Assembly: GCA_017165825.1 (NCBI GenBank)
Contig: CM029387.1
Location: forward strand, 9,659,467 to 9,723,466
DNA length: 64,000 nucleotides
Direction: 5' to 3'
From: Hepsetus odoe
Lineage: Eukaryota; Chordata; Actinopteri; Characiformes; Hepsetidae
In this document: positions 1 to 12,904 of the stretch, one piece after another
Layout of the letters: each line of letters starts with the position of its first letter
How positions within the stretch are numbered: position 1 is the stretch's first letter
The notes under the pieces: model-generated
The model's database searches: none
The model's input: the letters and a program-made list of their open reading frames with translations, nothing else
Told to the model about the DNA's origin: nothing
Translations under genes and position numbers: made by a program

Positions 1-2262
1 ATATTGCAGCCTTTGATGATATAAGTATTGTAGAGACCAGTTATGCAATATTGATTTATAAGCCACATATTTTGCACAACTGTAATATATTTAATATTAA
101 TATATTTCATATTTATATTTTCTTTTCCTCCTTAGCTTTGCTTTAGTTCTCCAGGCAAAGTGTTTAAAAACGCCTTCTAAGGACTGGGCTGAAAGATTTA
201 AGTAATCTACACATCAGACTCAAGTGCTTTCCTGATTTTTTTTTTTTTTTTTTGGTCTTTTTTTGTACATGGAAATATCTGATATTTGCAGTAGTCAACA
301 CACCAACACAGCCCTAAATACAAGATTTTCTACATAAGAATTCCAAAAAGAATGAGTTTATCTAAGAATCACCTAGCAAATTCACACAAAAGCAGTAGTT
401 TGATAATAACTGATGTTCTGTGTTGCAGTATCGGTCCATGTCCACTGCTCGTGGACCTTCACTACTTTAAGAGTGTGTCAGTCTCAAAAACAACATAAAA
501 ATGAATATGCAATATGCATTTTTATAAAATAGGCCCACAACTGTCATAAACTCTGTTCTAAAACGAGAACCGAATATATATGTGAAGTTTGATCATTTAT
601 TTAAACTTTTATTTTTATACACTCAAGCAGCCAGAATGTTTTTTTTCCCAGGTCTCTTCCAAATTTAGTTTTTATCACTTCTATCCACTAGCTAGTATCT
701 CCCCAATCCACCCATACCACCAAGACTGGGAGGGTGAAGGTTGATCCTTTTCTACCTATTCAAGCTATTTAAGCAGCACCTGGCTGATTAAAACCTCTAA
801 ACAATCTTCACCGTGGAGCCAGCAAGAAAAAGCGAGAGTTTAATTTAAAAGCTCGAGGCCAAACAGAACAATGTAGGTCTACCCGTGTCGCACATGAACA
901 ACTGAATTATGCTTTTGCCAAATTGGTCAGTGCTAGGTGGCTGCTGTGTATGATTTGCATAAAGTTGATACTCCACTTTTCTGCCCACGCCGTCTTGCTA
1001 TCCACCAGTTTCTCACACATTCTTATTTCTGCCCATTGAAAATGAATGGAAGCAAAATATGGGATAACCGGTTTGCTTATAAAAAGGGTAAGACGTTAAA
1101 TATGTTCAAAGTTTCAAGTATACCATACTATAGAAAATATTTTCTCTTGTGTGAGTACCGTTCTTTTTTGGAAGGGCTTTGAAAACAGGCATAAAAAGAA
1201 GGAAATGGTTCTTTTCTGTTGCTGAAAATTAAGCATAATAGGTCAAAAATAACAATGTCTTGCTTTTTGCTTGTGCAAATGCAGCACATCCTGTACAGGT
1301 GGGCTTTTAACCTTCATCGGCACAGCAGTCCATTGAATGAAGGTGTGAAGATGAATAAGCCATAAACTGACTGGCTGGCTTCCTGCTTGTGGGCAGCTTT
1401 TAGCTAATCCTCAGCTTTCAGTCGCTGCAGAGTACACATGCACTTGGAGACAAAAACGGTGCTCTGCCAATCAAAAATTCCACACTTTGTAAGGAAAATT
1501 AATTAATCCAATCAAAGAAGTTGTTCACAAGCCGGTAAACACGTCTCTCAGCTTATGCTTTTGCCGCATTACTATAAGTTTACCCATAGACTTTGTATCT
1601 TAGCCAGTGAAATAAACGTGAGGAATTAATTAAGAAAGTTTTGAGAATTAATTAGAAAAGCTCAAATGGAATTCATTAATTTTGCTTCCGAACAGGCTTC
1701 ATTTGACTGAAAGTGCAGCCCAATTTATATTTCTTATTTCGGCACTGACTGAAGTACAGGTTGTTTTGCTAAGAGGCAAACTCAGGAAGTGCACATCCAA
1801 TCTATTTTCACACATTAATAGGCATATAGTCAGCCAGAGCGCTGTAATAGGAATGGAAATTCTGAATACAGAAGTGTGGGATTCAGTTAAAGCACTCTGT
1901 AATTTCACAAGAAAGGGTTTTAATTTCACATCTTTGACTTGTCACAATTTGAACGAGTGTATGCTGTAGGGAAGACTGAGCCACACCTTTACACTTTTGC
2001 AGTTGTGACTTTTGCCAGTGAAATTGGGGTAGGTTGATACATTTATTTTGCTCAATACAAAACAATGTTGTTTGAATCGATATTTCCAGTATAAATTGAA
2101 TAAAGATACAGTGAAGGAATTCAAGTAATCAGACATATGTTGTGTTTTAATATGCTTCCAGTTTAACACATTATCTTTGGATGTTTAAATAAAATTTAAA
2201 AAAAAAAGGTATTCATAAACATAAGAAAGATGTGTGAAATTAATAGGGGAAAAAATGTATTC

Positions 2263-2480
2263 AGTCACCACAAATTAATAACTGTAACAGGACAGCCAAT
2301 CCGTTGCTGGCAAGATCAGCTTTGAGGCGTCTGGAGTAAGAAGTAATTAACTTTTTGCAGCTCTGTGGTTCAATTATTGGCCCATTCTTCTTGGCAAACT
2401 GTCTTCAATTCCCCAAGGTTAGCAGGGACCCTTAGACGGGCTTGCAATCTCAAAAACCTTCATTTTTTCAATACCATTCA
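2263..2480. mobile_element. Probable degenerate DNA-transposon fragment
   Basis: The wording of this stretch (a conserved-looking block about a 'cccattcttcttggcaaact' core at about 2382-2401) resembles a dispersed fish DNA-transposon sequence I have seen in many teleost loci. No terminal inverted repeats or reading frame are intact. The family assignment is from memory and weak. Confidence 0.3.
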
Positions 2481-2511
2481 AACCTAGGACTTTGTGTGCT
2501 GTAGGTTCACT

Positions 2512-2514
<3 letters not shown>

Positions 2515-2542
<28 letters not shown>
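2515..2542. repeat. (AT)n microsatellite
   Basis: Uninterrupted AT dinucleotide run of about 13 units. Confidence 0.9.
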
Positions 2543-2543
<1 letters not shown>

Positions 2544-3668
2544 ACACCAAGACACACAGGAAAAAAAACTTACATCATGGCCATGCCATGCAGAAAGGTT
2601 AACCTCTTCTATCCAAACTAGGCTTATCTCAGCTTCCCATTCTACGTGTTTAGCTGTTAATATATTACATGAAACTAATTCCACTTGACTTTGAGTAGAC
2701 TAAGAACTTAACTCACCCATCTCGCCCCATAGTCCTACCAGATGAACCAGTCCTTCCTCTGCTTCTCCATTATTGTGTAAGCAGCTGGATGGTGTACTGG
2801 TTAGACAAGTGAACATAGCAAGTGTACAGTCATTCCTCAGAGATCAAGATCTGCAGATTTTATCAAGGAAATTTAATCCCTTGCCTGATTTCCATTTTTA
2901 ACTTTAGCTGCTGCAGCGTACTTTCCGAAATGATGTAGAAATGGTGATTGGAAGCCTGCCCATGAGCCTTCTTTGCCATTAAATGCCTAGTTTTTATAGC
3001 ATCTAATCTCATTTTCATAATTAAAATTCTGATCATTCTCATTATGAATAATCTGTTTTCCTGTAGCATGAACATATTTTTCCTGGATGTCCTTAAGACA
3101 TTTATGTGGTTTTATACTACCAAAGTCCCAATTTTTCAAATGCTCTTTATCCATTAGAAACAGGCTGTTTTTTGTCAAGACACCTTAAAGACTGATGTAT
3201 GTAAATGACTTCTGGTCTAATTGGCTGCCCTTTATTGTGCCTTTTTCTAAAAGCAGTCTGGATCGAAAGACTGAATAGGCAAGGCTAAACTGCTCTAGGC
3301 AGATAAGGCCAATACATGCATAAATTGTTTTCTGAGACACCTGAAAAATCAGAATGGCCTGTAATTGTTTTATATATGAACTGTGTGAACTTGGAAGTTT
3401 TTCATGATTTTCTTTTGTCTTTTAATAAAGATCAGGGGCAATCAAATTCAAACTGAAACATTTCCCCCTTACTATAAATGTAATTGATCAGCCATGATGT
3501 TCAACATTTGTGATGTTAAAGTAACTAAACATTTGGTTTAAATAATTTTAAACAAACTTGCTAACTGTGTACATTTGTATATCTAAAAATGATGGGAGAT
3601 GATTTGTTGCACAGCTAAAAACAGCCATGCCTACCAGCCTGATGGTTAGATGGAGCTAAGCTAATATA

Positions 3669-3710
3669 TACCATATATATATTATCTTAGCTATAAGATA
3701 ATATATGGTA
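3669..3710. repeat. AT-rich inverted repeat
   Basis: The left arm starts taccatatatat and the right arm ends atatatggta. The arms are about 17-21 nt with a very short loop and could form a hairpin. Confidence 0.7.
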
Positions 3711-4393
3711 GAATGTTTGCATTAATTCATTTTTGTGACATCATGAAAAAACACAATAGCCGTAATGTTTTCATAAATTAACTGTATGAAGTTTGGGTGT
3801 TTTCCATGATACTGGCCCTTTAAAATATCATTATCTACTTTTGTCCCTTTATATTTGCATGTTTGCATGAATTTTTACTATATTTACTATAAATTTAGTT
3901 GCTTAGCCATAAATTGTATGATGTCCATAATTGTATAGACAGCACTTAGAGGCTAATCCAACCAACTATTAAAGGAAGCTTACAACTCATTATCTTGCAT
4001 CACATACTAGCTAGCACATTAAGTAATTTCAGATAGACTTGTTCCTCTTTACAAACTTTTAAATCCCAAAAATATGGGGGGAAAAAATTTGTGGCATAGT
4101 TATAAACAGCAATGAGGCCTGATTTTTATCATACTTTTTTCCAGTTTGTCATACGATGGCAGAAAGCACATAAACAAGATTGTGAAGCATATGTGTGATT
4201 TAAGGCATGTAAGCCCTCACAGTATAAGCATCCTTTTTTTTTTATTTATTTTTTTTACTTTTGTTAAGTAGCACCAGTACAAAACTAATTTCAGACACCA
4301 AACTTGTAAGATTGACTTAATATAATTGTGTAAATTCTTAACAAATTATTCCTTCAGTACTCCTGATCTGTGTTTCTGTGCTCTCCGTTGCAG

Positions 4394-6242
4394 GGAGGAT
4401 GTGTTGTTATGGGTGTTAGCAGTTTTGCTGGTGCTTTTCTGCAGTGTGGATGTTTGGTACTACCTGCGTATTGTGGCCCTGCTAATCCGGGCCTGGTGGC
4501 TCTCCCCTGTGTTTGATGTGACAGGGGAGCAGACTCTGGATGGCCGTGTCCTTCTCCATGACATCGATATGTGTCACATGAATAATGCCCGCTACCTACG
4601 TGAGTGTGACTTTGCACGCATCTCATTGTATGCCCGTAATGGGGTGTTTAAGACCATGAGGGCTCTTGGTGCCACTGCAGTGGTTGCAGCGACAACGATC
4701 CGTTACAGACGGCCCCTGTGCATCGGCGAAGCATTTCAGTTACGCAGCCGGATCATCACCTGGGATGAGAAGGCGTTCTATCTAGAACAGCGCTTTGTGT
4801 CCTGTAAGGACGGCATGGTTGCAGCAATCATGCTCTGCAAACAGAGCATTCTGAGGAGCAGCCCTGATAAAATTCTACAGCACCTCTGCCAGAGAAAGGT
4901 GAGTGACGAATGGAGAGTAAAAGTTTGGAACTTATTTAATCAAGTGAATTTACTGATAAACCAACGCTTGTCTAAAGAGGGGTCTCACAGGGCAACACCT
5001 AGGACAGGTCACCAGTCTATCACAGGGCAGACACACACTCACACTTACAGGCAGTTTAACATCTCCAATGCACCTGATGTTCATGTGTGGATGATGTGAT
5101 GATGGGAGCCATTGCACCACCACAACAAAACAGGCATGGACTCTACCAACCTCTGAAGGTTTGCTGGTATCTGGTACCAAGACATTGGCGGCAGATCCTT
5201 TAAGTTTTGTACACATGAGGAGGAGCCTTCAAAAATGGGATTAAGTTGTCAGACTGACATCTGAGGAATTTGGAGGACAAGTTAATACTTATGTCATGTC
5301 CTTCCAACCATTCTTAAATATTTTTTGCACGTTATAGTAACTCTGTCACAAGGGATGCACAATGTATTACTCTGTGCCGATCCCAAGCCTGGGTCAATGG
5401 GGAGGGTTGCAGGAGCATCCGGTGTTAAAGATTTACCAGATCCATATGCGAACAACGATAGAGGTGAAACCTAACAGGAGCAGCCAAAAGAAAAAAAAGA
5501 AGGAGTTGCAGAAGTCTAATTTGTGATGCTCTCTATGTTGCATCCCCACATCTACACAAGCTCCATGGTCTATAGTCTAGTTTTGACACTCACATGCCCA
5601 TTGAAGGGATCTGCATGGGCTCTCACCTGTCTGCAGCTACACAAACCCATATAAAACAAACTGGGATGCAATGTGTGTATATAGCAAGTAAAAATTATAA
5701 ACCAATAATTGGCAGGATGTTTGAAGGTGGCCAAAATAAGGCTTAAAAAATGACAGTGGGATTCAGCTGCAATAATGAACCTGAAGAAATTAACCTCCTT
5801 TTTGAAGACTATGCTGAATATCCGATCAAAAGATGAACTATTGTGAGATAAATATGCATCTCTAAGATAAAGCAGTCCTTGTGGCGTATTGGGCAGTGTC
5901 TGTTTATGACCCCTTAACCCCCTAACTCCCACCTTGCTTTCAGAAAATGACACAGTATAATGAATTAGAACTAAAATATTAATAGAAAACATGCATTGAT
6001 TCTGTATCATCTAATGCAGCATTAATTATGAATGAGTTTTCAGCAGCCCCCAAACCTGCAATGAATAGGTGGACTCATGCATTTATGCTGCTTTGATCCA
6101 TATTGCTAACATCTTTTCATTTATTTTTCAGGTTGAAGTTCCTGAGTTTCCTGAAGAGCTGCAGCACTGGATCAACTTTATGACTGCCAGCAGTCAGGCT
6201 CTCAAGGCTGAGGGTGGAGTGGAAGACAGGAAGAGCAAGTGA
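4394..6242 (+). CDS. them6: them6-like gene, copy 1 (start exon not found)
   Basis: Two coding exons are visible: 4394-4898 (acceptor ccgttgcag, donor GTGAGT) and 6132-6242 (acceptor tttttcag, ending in TGA). They join in phase and encode a THEM6-like protein: a hydrophobic N-terminal segment (LLWVLAVLLVLF), then a hotdog-fold thioesterase-like domain with the HMNNARYLREC signature and WDEKAFYLEQRF, ending GGVEDRKSK. THEM6 proteins are small membrane-anchored (endoplasmic reticulum) hotdog proteins linked to lipid handling; enzymatic activity is unproven. The codon matching the ATG of copy 2 is TTG here, and the next in-frame ATG would remove the membrane segment. The exon begins with a lone G completing a split codon, so an upstream exon must supply the start; one ending in AT would create ATG at the junction. 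A polyadenylation signal AATAAA lies at 6686. The homology is sure, the 5' end is not. Confidence 0.85.
4976..5110. repeat. Dispersed repeat fragment inside the them6 copy 1 intron
   Basis: The words 'tctatcacagggcagacaca', then 'catctccaatgcacctgatg', recur in altered form at 18100-18300, 23050-23340 and 56740-56940. This is a common fish interspersed repeat; its exact class is not resolved. It accounts for the open frame continuing past the exon 1 donor. Confidence 0.45.
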
Positions 6243-6959
6243 GGATAGGAATGAGCCTGCTAACTTTATGGGACACTAATGTATGTGGTTACTTGACGGA
6301 GATTAGAGGAGACACAATGCATCAGTCTTCACACTGCCTGAGAATAAATAGTAGCTTAGTTTACAGTCATTATATTAAATGGCCAGAACAAGAGTGTTGC
6401 AGGATGAGTTTATACTGCATGTCCCATAGCTCATTACTCATGTCTATAGTACCTGCCATCTGGATCTCAAACATTATATAATTCTTTGTTCCTTCTATCA
6501 CAATTTCAGGTACTTGTCTTTTTTTTCCATCCACATTCAGTGAATACACAATATTCGCATCTCACATCTCAGTGAATATTCGCATCCCTTTTAAATGAAT
6601 GTATTGTTTTGTATGAAGTGCTGAAGATGTTTTTTGGTAATACTCTGGAACCAGGCAGTTATGACAACTGGACTGAGGTGGATAAAATAAATAATAAAAT
6701 GTCACTCTTTATTCCTGGTTTTTCAAGGAACCACTCTGTTGGTCAGTAAAGAAATAGGATGATTTCACACAGCTCAAGGACAGTCTGTGGCTGAGATATC
6801 AAACACTTGTGAGGTTGACATCACTTTTGCTCTTAAGCTGATGGAGCACCAAATGAAAGAAATCTTACTTCTGTTTTGACTGTCCACATTTATACAGTCC
6901 TTACCATATCCACACCATTTGTAGTCTGATTGTGGTAATATCCATTCATTACTTATTTT

Positions 6960-7160
6960 CATTCCTCTTCAGGAAAGATATACAAGTCAGTATTCTTCTG
7001 ATTGACCTAGGGTTGCATTCCCTCTTGCAGCCATGTCTAGGGAAGTTGGCCTTATAATTCTTAATAATATATAAAGCTGTGGTCACAGGAATATCAATCC
7101 GCTTGGAGATGTTCTTTTAGCCTTTACCTTTAACATGGTTTTATATATATATTATTTATA
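6960..7160. mobile_element. DNA-transposon-derived fragment
   Basis: Carries the block 'gccatgtctagggaagttgg' followed by 'ggtcacaggaatatcaatcc' and 'cttggagatgttctttt', a phrase order I recognise from dispersed fish transposon remnants. No ends or reading frame could be defined. Confidence 0.4.
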
Positions 7161-9158
7161 AATTATTTTATTTATTTATTTTTGAGGTCCTTAGGCAACT
7201 CTCATTTGCTTTCCCTGGTCAGTGTGTTCAATGTGGTGCACACGATGTTACCAAACTACACCATGACAAGTGTTCTCCATTAAAATAGGAACTAATTGCA
7301 AAGAGATTGAATAAACCACCTGCACTACTAATAATAGGTAAACTAACTTAAAGGTACCAACATATCTGTCCAGGCTGTTTTATAATATCTTTAAACAAGA
7401 CACTATTATTTTTAATTTAACACCTTTCCAAAAGCAATAAAGCTTTGTTAAACAAGCTGTAGTGGTACCAAATAATTAGCTAAATGTATGTGTGTGTATA
7501 TACATATCAATATATCCATATGTGTATATCTCACACAATAAATGTACTCTAAAGTACTACAGCTGCAAACTTACTTTTTTAGTTTTTTGCTAATCTTTTC
7601 AGAGAGCGCTAATAATTAAGAAGCTGACTGTACATGATCTACACTGGAATTTACAATGGATGGTAGATTTTTGGCAGTGAATTCAGGGAGACAAGCTTAT
7701 TGCTGAGAATCCAACCACCACTGCCAGAATGGCTGGCAGGCTAGTGCACCATTTGCCTAATAGAGAGTGATGGAGTTTGTGTGTGTGTTCTTGGATGCAC
7801 CTGATCTTATCTTTCAGCTTCAGAACCCAAGCACGGAAGTAACCTGCATTTTTAAAATACTCAGAAATGTTTTCACTCTGACCGGTGTCTCGTTTACTGC
7901 CGAATCATTTGTGTGAAAAGTGTATGGGTTTTAGGCATTAGATTACCCCACTAATTACACTCTAGTGAATGTGCAGAACATCTTTAACTGGTGCCTTTTT
8001 TTATTTTAATAAAGTTTCTGGTCACACTTGATTGCTAATGATACACTATTGATGATCTGCAGATACAGACCTGTAGATACTTCTCTAAAACTGAAATATC
8101 AACCGCATGAGACCTTGGGTTAGAGTTAAATTCAGCAGGATTTTTAGATTCATCTTGCATTTAACAGATATGTTAGTTAACAAAAAGCTGAGCATCTACA
8201 AAGCATCTACTGTGGACCTTCTAAATAAAGTGCTGCCAAGTTTCTTTCAGGAATGCAAGTCCATGGTAAGATCCTTAGACAAATTGAGTTTTCTTGGCTA
8301 TAAATGACTACAAATGAGATTTTAAGAGTAGTTGAATGCTAATTCTGGGAATCTGGAGCGCTGACTAAAGGCTGCTTGTTGATATCTGCAGTCACTCACA
8401 CTCCTTTACGCAGCCTAAATTTCTAAGGAAGAGATTTAGCAAGTAAATCTTAAGGTTAGAATTCACAGTTTTCAATGTGACATGAAAAGTATCAGCATGT
8501 CTTTGATATCTAAGGCTGTGTTTCGACTAGTCTGAGTGATAAGAGCTGTCTAGCCAAGCCTTTTTTAAAGGCATGCATTGTAGATATGTAGATGCAGACT
8601 GTCTTTTGACTGGTAATACCTTTTTTCCCATATTTCACTTTTTTTTCACTTTCATCTAAGAGGATCTTGAGGAGCTGGAAATATTAATTGGAATTAGTCT
8701 TATCAGAACTAGAAAGGAGATTCAGAAGGGGATTGGCCCTGGGTTGAGATAAGACTGTCCATGATTTAAATATAAATGGTCAAAACTAGTTTAGTGTTTA
8801 ATTTGGTGCTTCCTGCAAAGTAATGGCATAAGTAATGTCAAGCTTGCACCATCGCCTCTGTTAACCTAAAGTTGCTACATTCGTGCCACAGAAATAAAGC
8901 GAGTCATAGGGTTTGACTGAAAGCACAAATTATTTAAAACAGCATTTTCTCTGTGATACCCCGATGGGGTGTTTATCACTTTTTTAATTTGATCGTTTAT
9001 ATATGTAGCAATTTATATAGAGAGTTATGTGTTTTGTGTATTTCATAGTCTTTTTTTATTATGTTTTTTTGTTTTGTTTTTTTTTACTTTCCTTGGGGTT
9101 CCCAGCACCCCACATGGTTCTAGGATAAGTATCCTAATACTTAGGGACTTAGGGTAAG

Positions 9159-9159
<1 letters not shown>

Positions 9160-9199
<40 letters not shown>

Positions 9200-9218
9200 T
9201 AGATATATATATATATAT

Positions 9219-9252
<34 letters not shown>

Positions 9253-9270
9253 GGATAGATGGATGGATGC
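9160..9270. repeat. (TA)n / (GATA)n compound microsatellite
   Basis: Two TA dinucleotide blocks are followed by GATA repeats that degrade into GATG near 9255-9270. Confidence 0.9.
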
Positions 9271-9296
9271 GAATACGAAGTTTCATTTTAAATGAC

Positions 9297-9413
9297 TTGG
9301 GCAGCAGTGGCCTAGTAGTTAGGACTTGAGCAATGTACCGTCCCCATCACTGCTCCCCGGGTGCCTTCAATAGCTGTATTCACAATGACAAGTTGTCACT
9401 TTCACTTCACTTG
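9297..9413 (+). mobile_element. SINE family B, internally deleted copy
   Basis: Starts with the tRNA-like head 'gggcagcagtggcctagtag', jumps to 'gtaccgtccccatcactgct' and ends with the family B tail 'cacaatgacaagttgtcact'. The tRNA B-box half of the head is missing. Confidence 0.7.
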
Positions 9414-10019
9414 TTTATAAAGAAATGTAACATATTGCAGCCTCTTTTGGACTTTATAATGATGGGATGATGTTTAATCCGTAATAAGTATTTATTTTAG
9501 TTTAGTTTATTGACACATTATCACAGGTTCATAAAGGCATCATTAAAAGCACTTTTGTTTTAAAAAGGTAAAACATTACCATCAGCTACGCTGTACTGAA
9601 CAATATGAAGCCTCTGATGAGTGAAAAGCTCAGAGAAGCACTGCTGACAGAATGGGAGGCTCTGGATCAGGTGCACAGGAGCACCATGGGCCAGTGCCAG
9701 ACATCAGAGCAGGGAACGGCCTTCTCCGCAGATGGAGCTCCCTCCGTACCTCCGGGATGACCTGAGCGGTGTTTCCATCCAGAGTTAGTCCAGCACCGCT
9801 CTCAGACCTCCGGGACGTGCTGACCGCAGTGTATAACAAAGTGCAGCAAAAGAGGGCAGCGCCTATTTTAATACCCCTGATTTCAGAAAAAATGGAATAA
9901 ATAAATGTGGACCTACAGAATTTTTAGCATCCATTTTATTTTCTAGTGTAAATGAAGGTTGAATAAAATTTAAACACAGGATTTTGTCATTTTCTTTTTT
10001 TTTAGCTGAGACAGCCCAC

Positions 10020-10080
10020 GTGACCGATGCCCACCAATCCGGGCGCACACGGAAGCGCCTTCGCTCTGCAGCCGGTGTGT
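10020..10080 (+). promoter_or_regulatory. Probable 5' non-coding exon and promoter of them6 copy 2
   Basis: A short CpG-richer patch in AT-rich surroundings. It has a CCAAT box in ccaccaatcc at 10031-10040 and ends with a strong splice donor (gtgtgt|gtaagt at 10081). Copy 2's coding exon begins with an acceptor (attctag) 7 nt before its ATG, so an upstream non-coding exon is required and this is the best candidate. The transcription start is not determined. Confidence 0.5.
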
Positions 10081-10269
10081 GTAAGTACTGTGTGTGAACA
10101 TGCTGTTATTTAAATGCTGTAGATCAGAACAAGCCTCACTTTCTCAAATACACACATCCAGGCCTGATCACCGCGATCAGCGGCCTGTTTCTCATCCACA
10201 CCCGCCGCGCGTCTCCGTCCGGTAGGCGCTGTTCTCATGGAGAGGCAGAGCTAGCTAGCCTGCTGTCCC

Positions 10270-10704
<435 letters not shown>

Positions 10705-10787
10705 TGCCAGCTTTCTACAGCCACGCCACATTCTATCCTCCAGGATATTCGCTCATCTTGTTAACATCTTTTCTTTGTTAACAGCCA

Positions 10788-10788
10788 A

Positions 10789-10820
<32 letters not shown>
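10788..10820. repeat. (ATT)n microsatellite
   Basis: About 11 ATT units, followed by imperfect TTG and TTA units. Confidence 0.9.
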
Positions 10821-10821
<1 letters not shown>

Positions 10822-11208
10822 CTTGTTATTATTGTTGTTGGTGTTGTTGATGTTATTGACATCATACTCAGGCAGACCCATTCATGTCCAACAGAAAAAT
10901 GTAGAATTGTAAAGAATTTTTTTCTGATTTGTTTACAGACATAGTTATCCCTTGGATGAAACCCATCCTGTTTGAATGTTATGACTGCATGTTGTTTTCA
11001 ATCTGGATTTTCTTGGTTTTGTTAAAAAAATTAAATAAAACCTTGTGGCCGAAGGACTAGATTGCATGTGACAAGTGATTAAAAACTCATATTGTAGTCA
11101 TATGATTTAGGTGATAGGAAATGTATGTATCACAATGTATCAAATTTGTGCTCAGCTAACCTGTGTGTGTTTCTCCCACCTGATCCTGACCCTGATTCTA
11201 GAGACAAA

Positions 11209-12038
11209 ATGCTGTGGGTCCTGTCAGCCTTGCTGGGACTGTTTGGCAGCTTTGACGTGTGGTACTTCTTGAGGGGGGCGTGGGTGATAATCAGATCTGC
11301 GCTCCAGGAGCCGGTGCGAGACATACTGGCCGAGCAGGTGATCCAGTGTCGAGTGCTTCCTCAGGACCTGGACTTCATGGGCCACATGAACAACGCTCGG
11401 TACCTGAGGGAATGCGACATGGGCAGGCTTGCCTTCTACATGCGCAACGGGATCTTCAAGACTGCCCATGCGCTGAAGGCCACAATGGTCATTGGGGCGT
11501 CAACCATTCGTTACCGCCGCTCACTGGCATTCGGGGAGGCCTTTGAACTGCGCAGCCGCATTGTCGCCTGGGATGAAAAGTCCTTCTATGTAGAGCAGCG
11601 CTTTGTGTCCAAATTGGACGGCTTCATCTCAGCAGTTATGCTGTGCAGACAGAATGTCCTTCGTAGCTCCCCAGACAAGATTTTAGAGCTCCTCTGTAAG
11701 AGAAAGGTAAGGTCAGCTTGGCTCCTGCCAGGTGAGGTGCATACATTGTGTTGACAGGTTGAGTTGGTGGAAGCATGTATGAGTTGCATTTTGAAACATC
11801 AATTTCAAACCATTTTAACTGATAAAGTGTCATGAAACTCAACTGAGAGTATGCGTTTGGCCCTGAATGTTTATTTTAAGGTGCTCATCCTGGCCCATCG
11901 TTTATTTTAAGGTGCTCATCTTTGTTGCAGGTGGAATGCCCTGATATCCCAGAGGACCTTCAGCAGTGGATCAAGTTCATCTCGGCTAGCAGTCAGGCAC
12001 TGAGAGCGGAGAGTGGACTGGAAGAGAAAACCAAGTGA
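11209..12038 (+). CDS. them6: them6-like gene, copy 2 (complete)
   Basis: Two coding exons, 11209-11706 (donor GTAAGG) and 11931-12038 (acceptor tttgttgcag), give 201 residues; human THEM6 is about 208. The start is the ATG 7 nt after an acceptor (attctag), preceded by AAA. The protein opens with a hydrophobic anchor (MLWVLSALLGLFGSFDVWYF). The hotdog domain follows, with DLDFMGHMNNARYLRECD at about residues 55-72 and WDEKSFYVEQRF at about 119-130. It ends with a basic tail (GLEEKTK). The intron position and phase match copy 1, so the two are tandem duplicates. The 3' UTR has AATAAA at 12798 and 12811. Family knowledge places THEM6 in the endoplasmic reticulum membrane with a role in lipid homeostasis; its substrate is unknown. 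This copy keeps the expected start codon and looks functional. Confidence 0.92.
11869..11920 (+). repeat. 21-bp direct repeat at the splice acceptor of them6 copy 2
   Basis: The sequence gtttattttaaggtgctcat (plus c) occurs at 11869-11889 and again at 11900-11920, directly before the pyrimidine tract and AG of exon 2. It is a small local duplication within the intron end. Confidence 0.9.
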
Positions 12039-12904
12039 TTTTAGATAGCGAACATATTCTGTTTATCTGACCACATTCCCCTCTTTCCCCTAGTTCTTAT
12101 TTATGTGATAGGAGTTATCTTTAAAAGGTAAGGGCATTTAATCATGAAAAAGGCATTTCTACTTCTGAATGTGTTCGCACAGATGTGTGAAAAGTGTGGG
12201 GTCCTGCATATTTAAAACCAATTGTGTGTAGTAGAGCAAACATTATTGGACTATATAGAAATATGGTATGTTAAAGCACTTTCGGTTCTTTGCATCCGGC
12301 TTGATCATCATCATCATCTCTTTTGCTGTAATTGATGTCGACAGAACACAAAGTATTCCGTTAGTTAAAAAGGGAAAATCAGTATGAAGACGTTCATTGA
12401 AAGAATGGCTAACGAGGTATGTATGGGGACTTAATGGACATCCACCAAATACATAAATGAGTATGTATTCTGTACGTATATCTGACCAAGTAAAAAGTGT
12501 AACCGAACAACTTTATCCTGAACTTGAAAATAGCTTTATTTGAATTGTGCACTGACTACTGATGATATGTTTTTGGCTTGAAATTGAAAAATGTAACTAT
12601 GCTCCTGCTGTGTGCTCATCTATGTTTGTGAATTTGAATCTTCCTACAAGGAACTGCTTGTTATTTATATGGAGAACATGTTGGTTTATTTTATTTAAAA
12701 TATTTAAGGTAATGCACTGAAATGCAGTTTGTACACAAGAAGTATTCGCATGTTTTATTTAACATACGTTAAGCTACGAACAAGATCTGCATTTTGAAAT
12801 AAAGTCATTTAATAAAGAAGTGTGTGAAGGCTTACATTTAACAGCATGTAATGCATAGTCCTTTACTAAAGAACTAGTATGGCCACTATAAGGTGAAAAA
12901 TTGT
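12039..12904. other. 3' UTR of them6 copy 2 and intergenic sequence
   Basis: AT-rich, with polyadenylation signals at 12798 and 12811. No further gene was seen. Confidence 0.6.

Larger units (their letters stand above)
1..4393. other. AT-rich non-coding region upstream of the first them6-like gene
   Basis: No open reading frame here looks like a conserved protein and no exon chain could be built. The stretch is AT-rich, with a poly-T run near 240, an AT dinucleotide run near 2515, a palindrome near 3690 and a transposon-like fragment near 2270-2480. A first exon of the downstream them6-like gene must lie somewhere upstream of 4394, possibly here, but I could not place it. Confidence 0.6.
6243..10019. 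other. Intergenic region between the two them6-like genes
   Basis: Contains the 3' UTR of copy 1, then transposon fragments (about 6960-7160), a microsatellite (9160-9270) and a SINE fragment (9297-9413). An open stretch at about 9585-9758 on the plus strand, containing the peptide MSEKLREALLTEWEALDQVH, looks more protein-like than its surroundings but has no recognised relative and stops soon after. Nothing else was recognised. Confidence 0.55.

Noticed and set aside
4899..5099. Extension of the them6 copy 1 reading frame past the exon end
   Set aside because: The frame runs through a clear GTGAGT donor into a dispersed repeat, and the true C-terminal exon at 6132 matches copy 2 exactly in phase and sequence.
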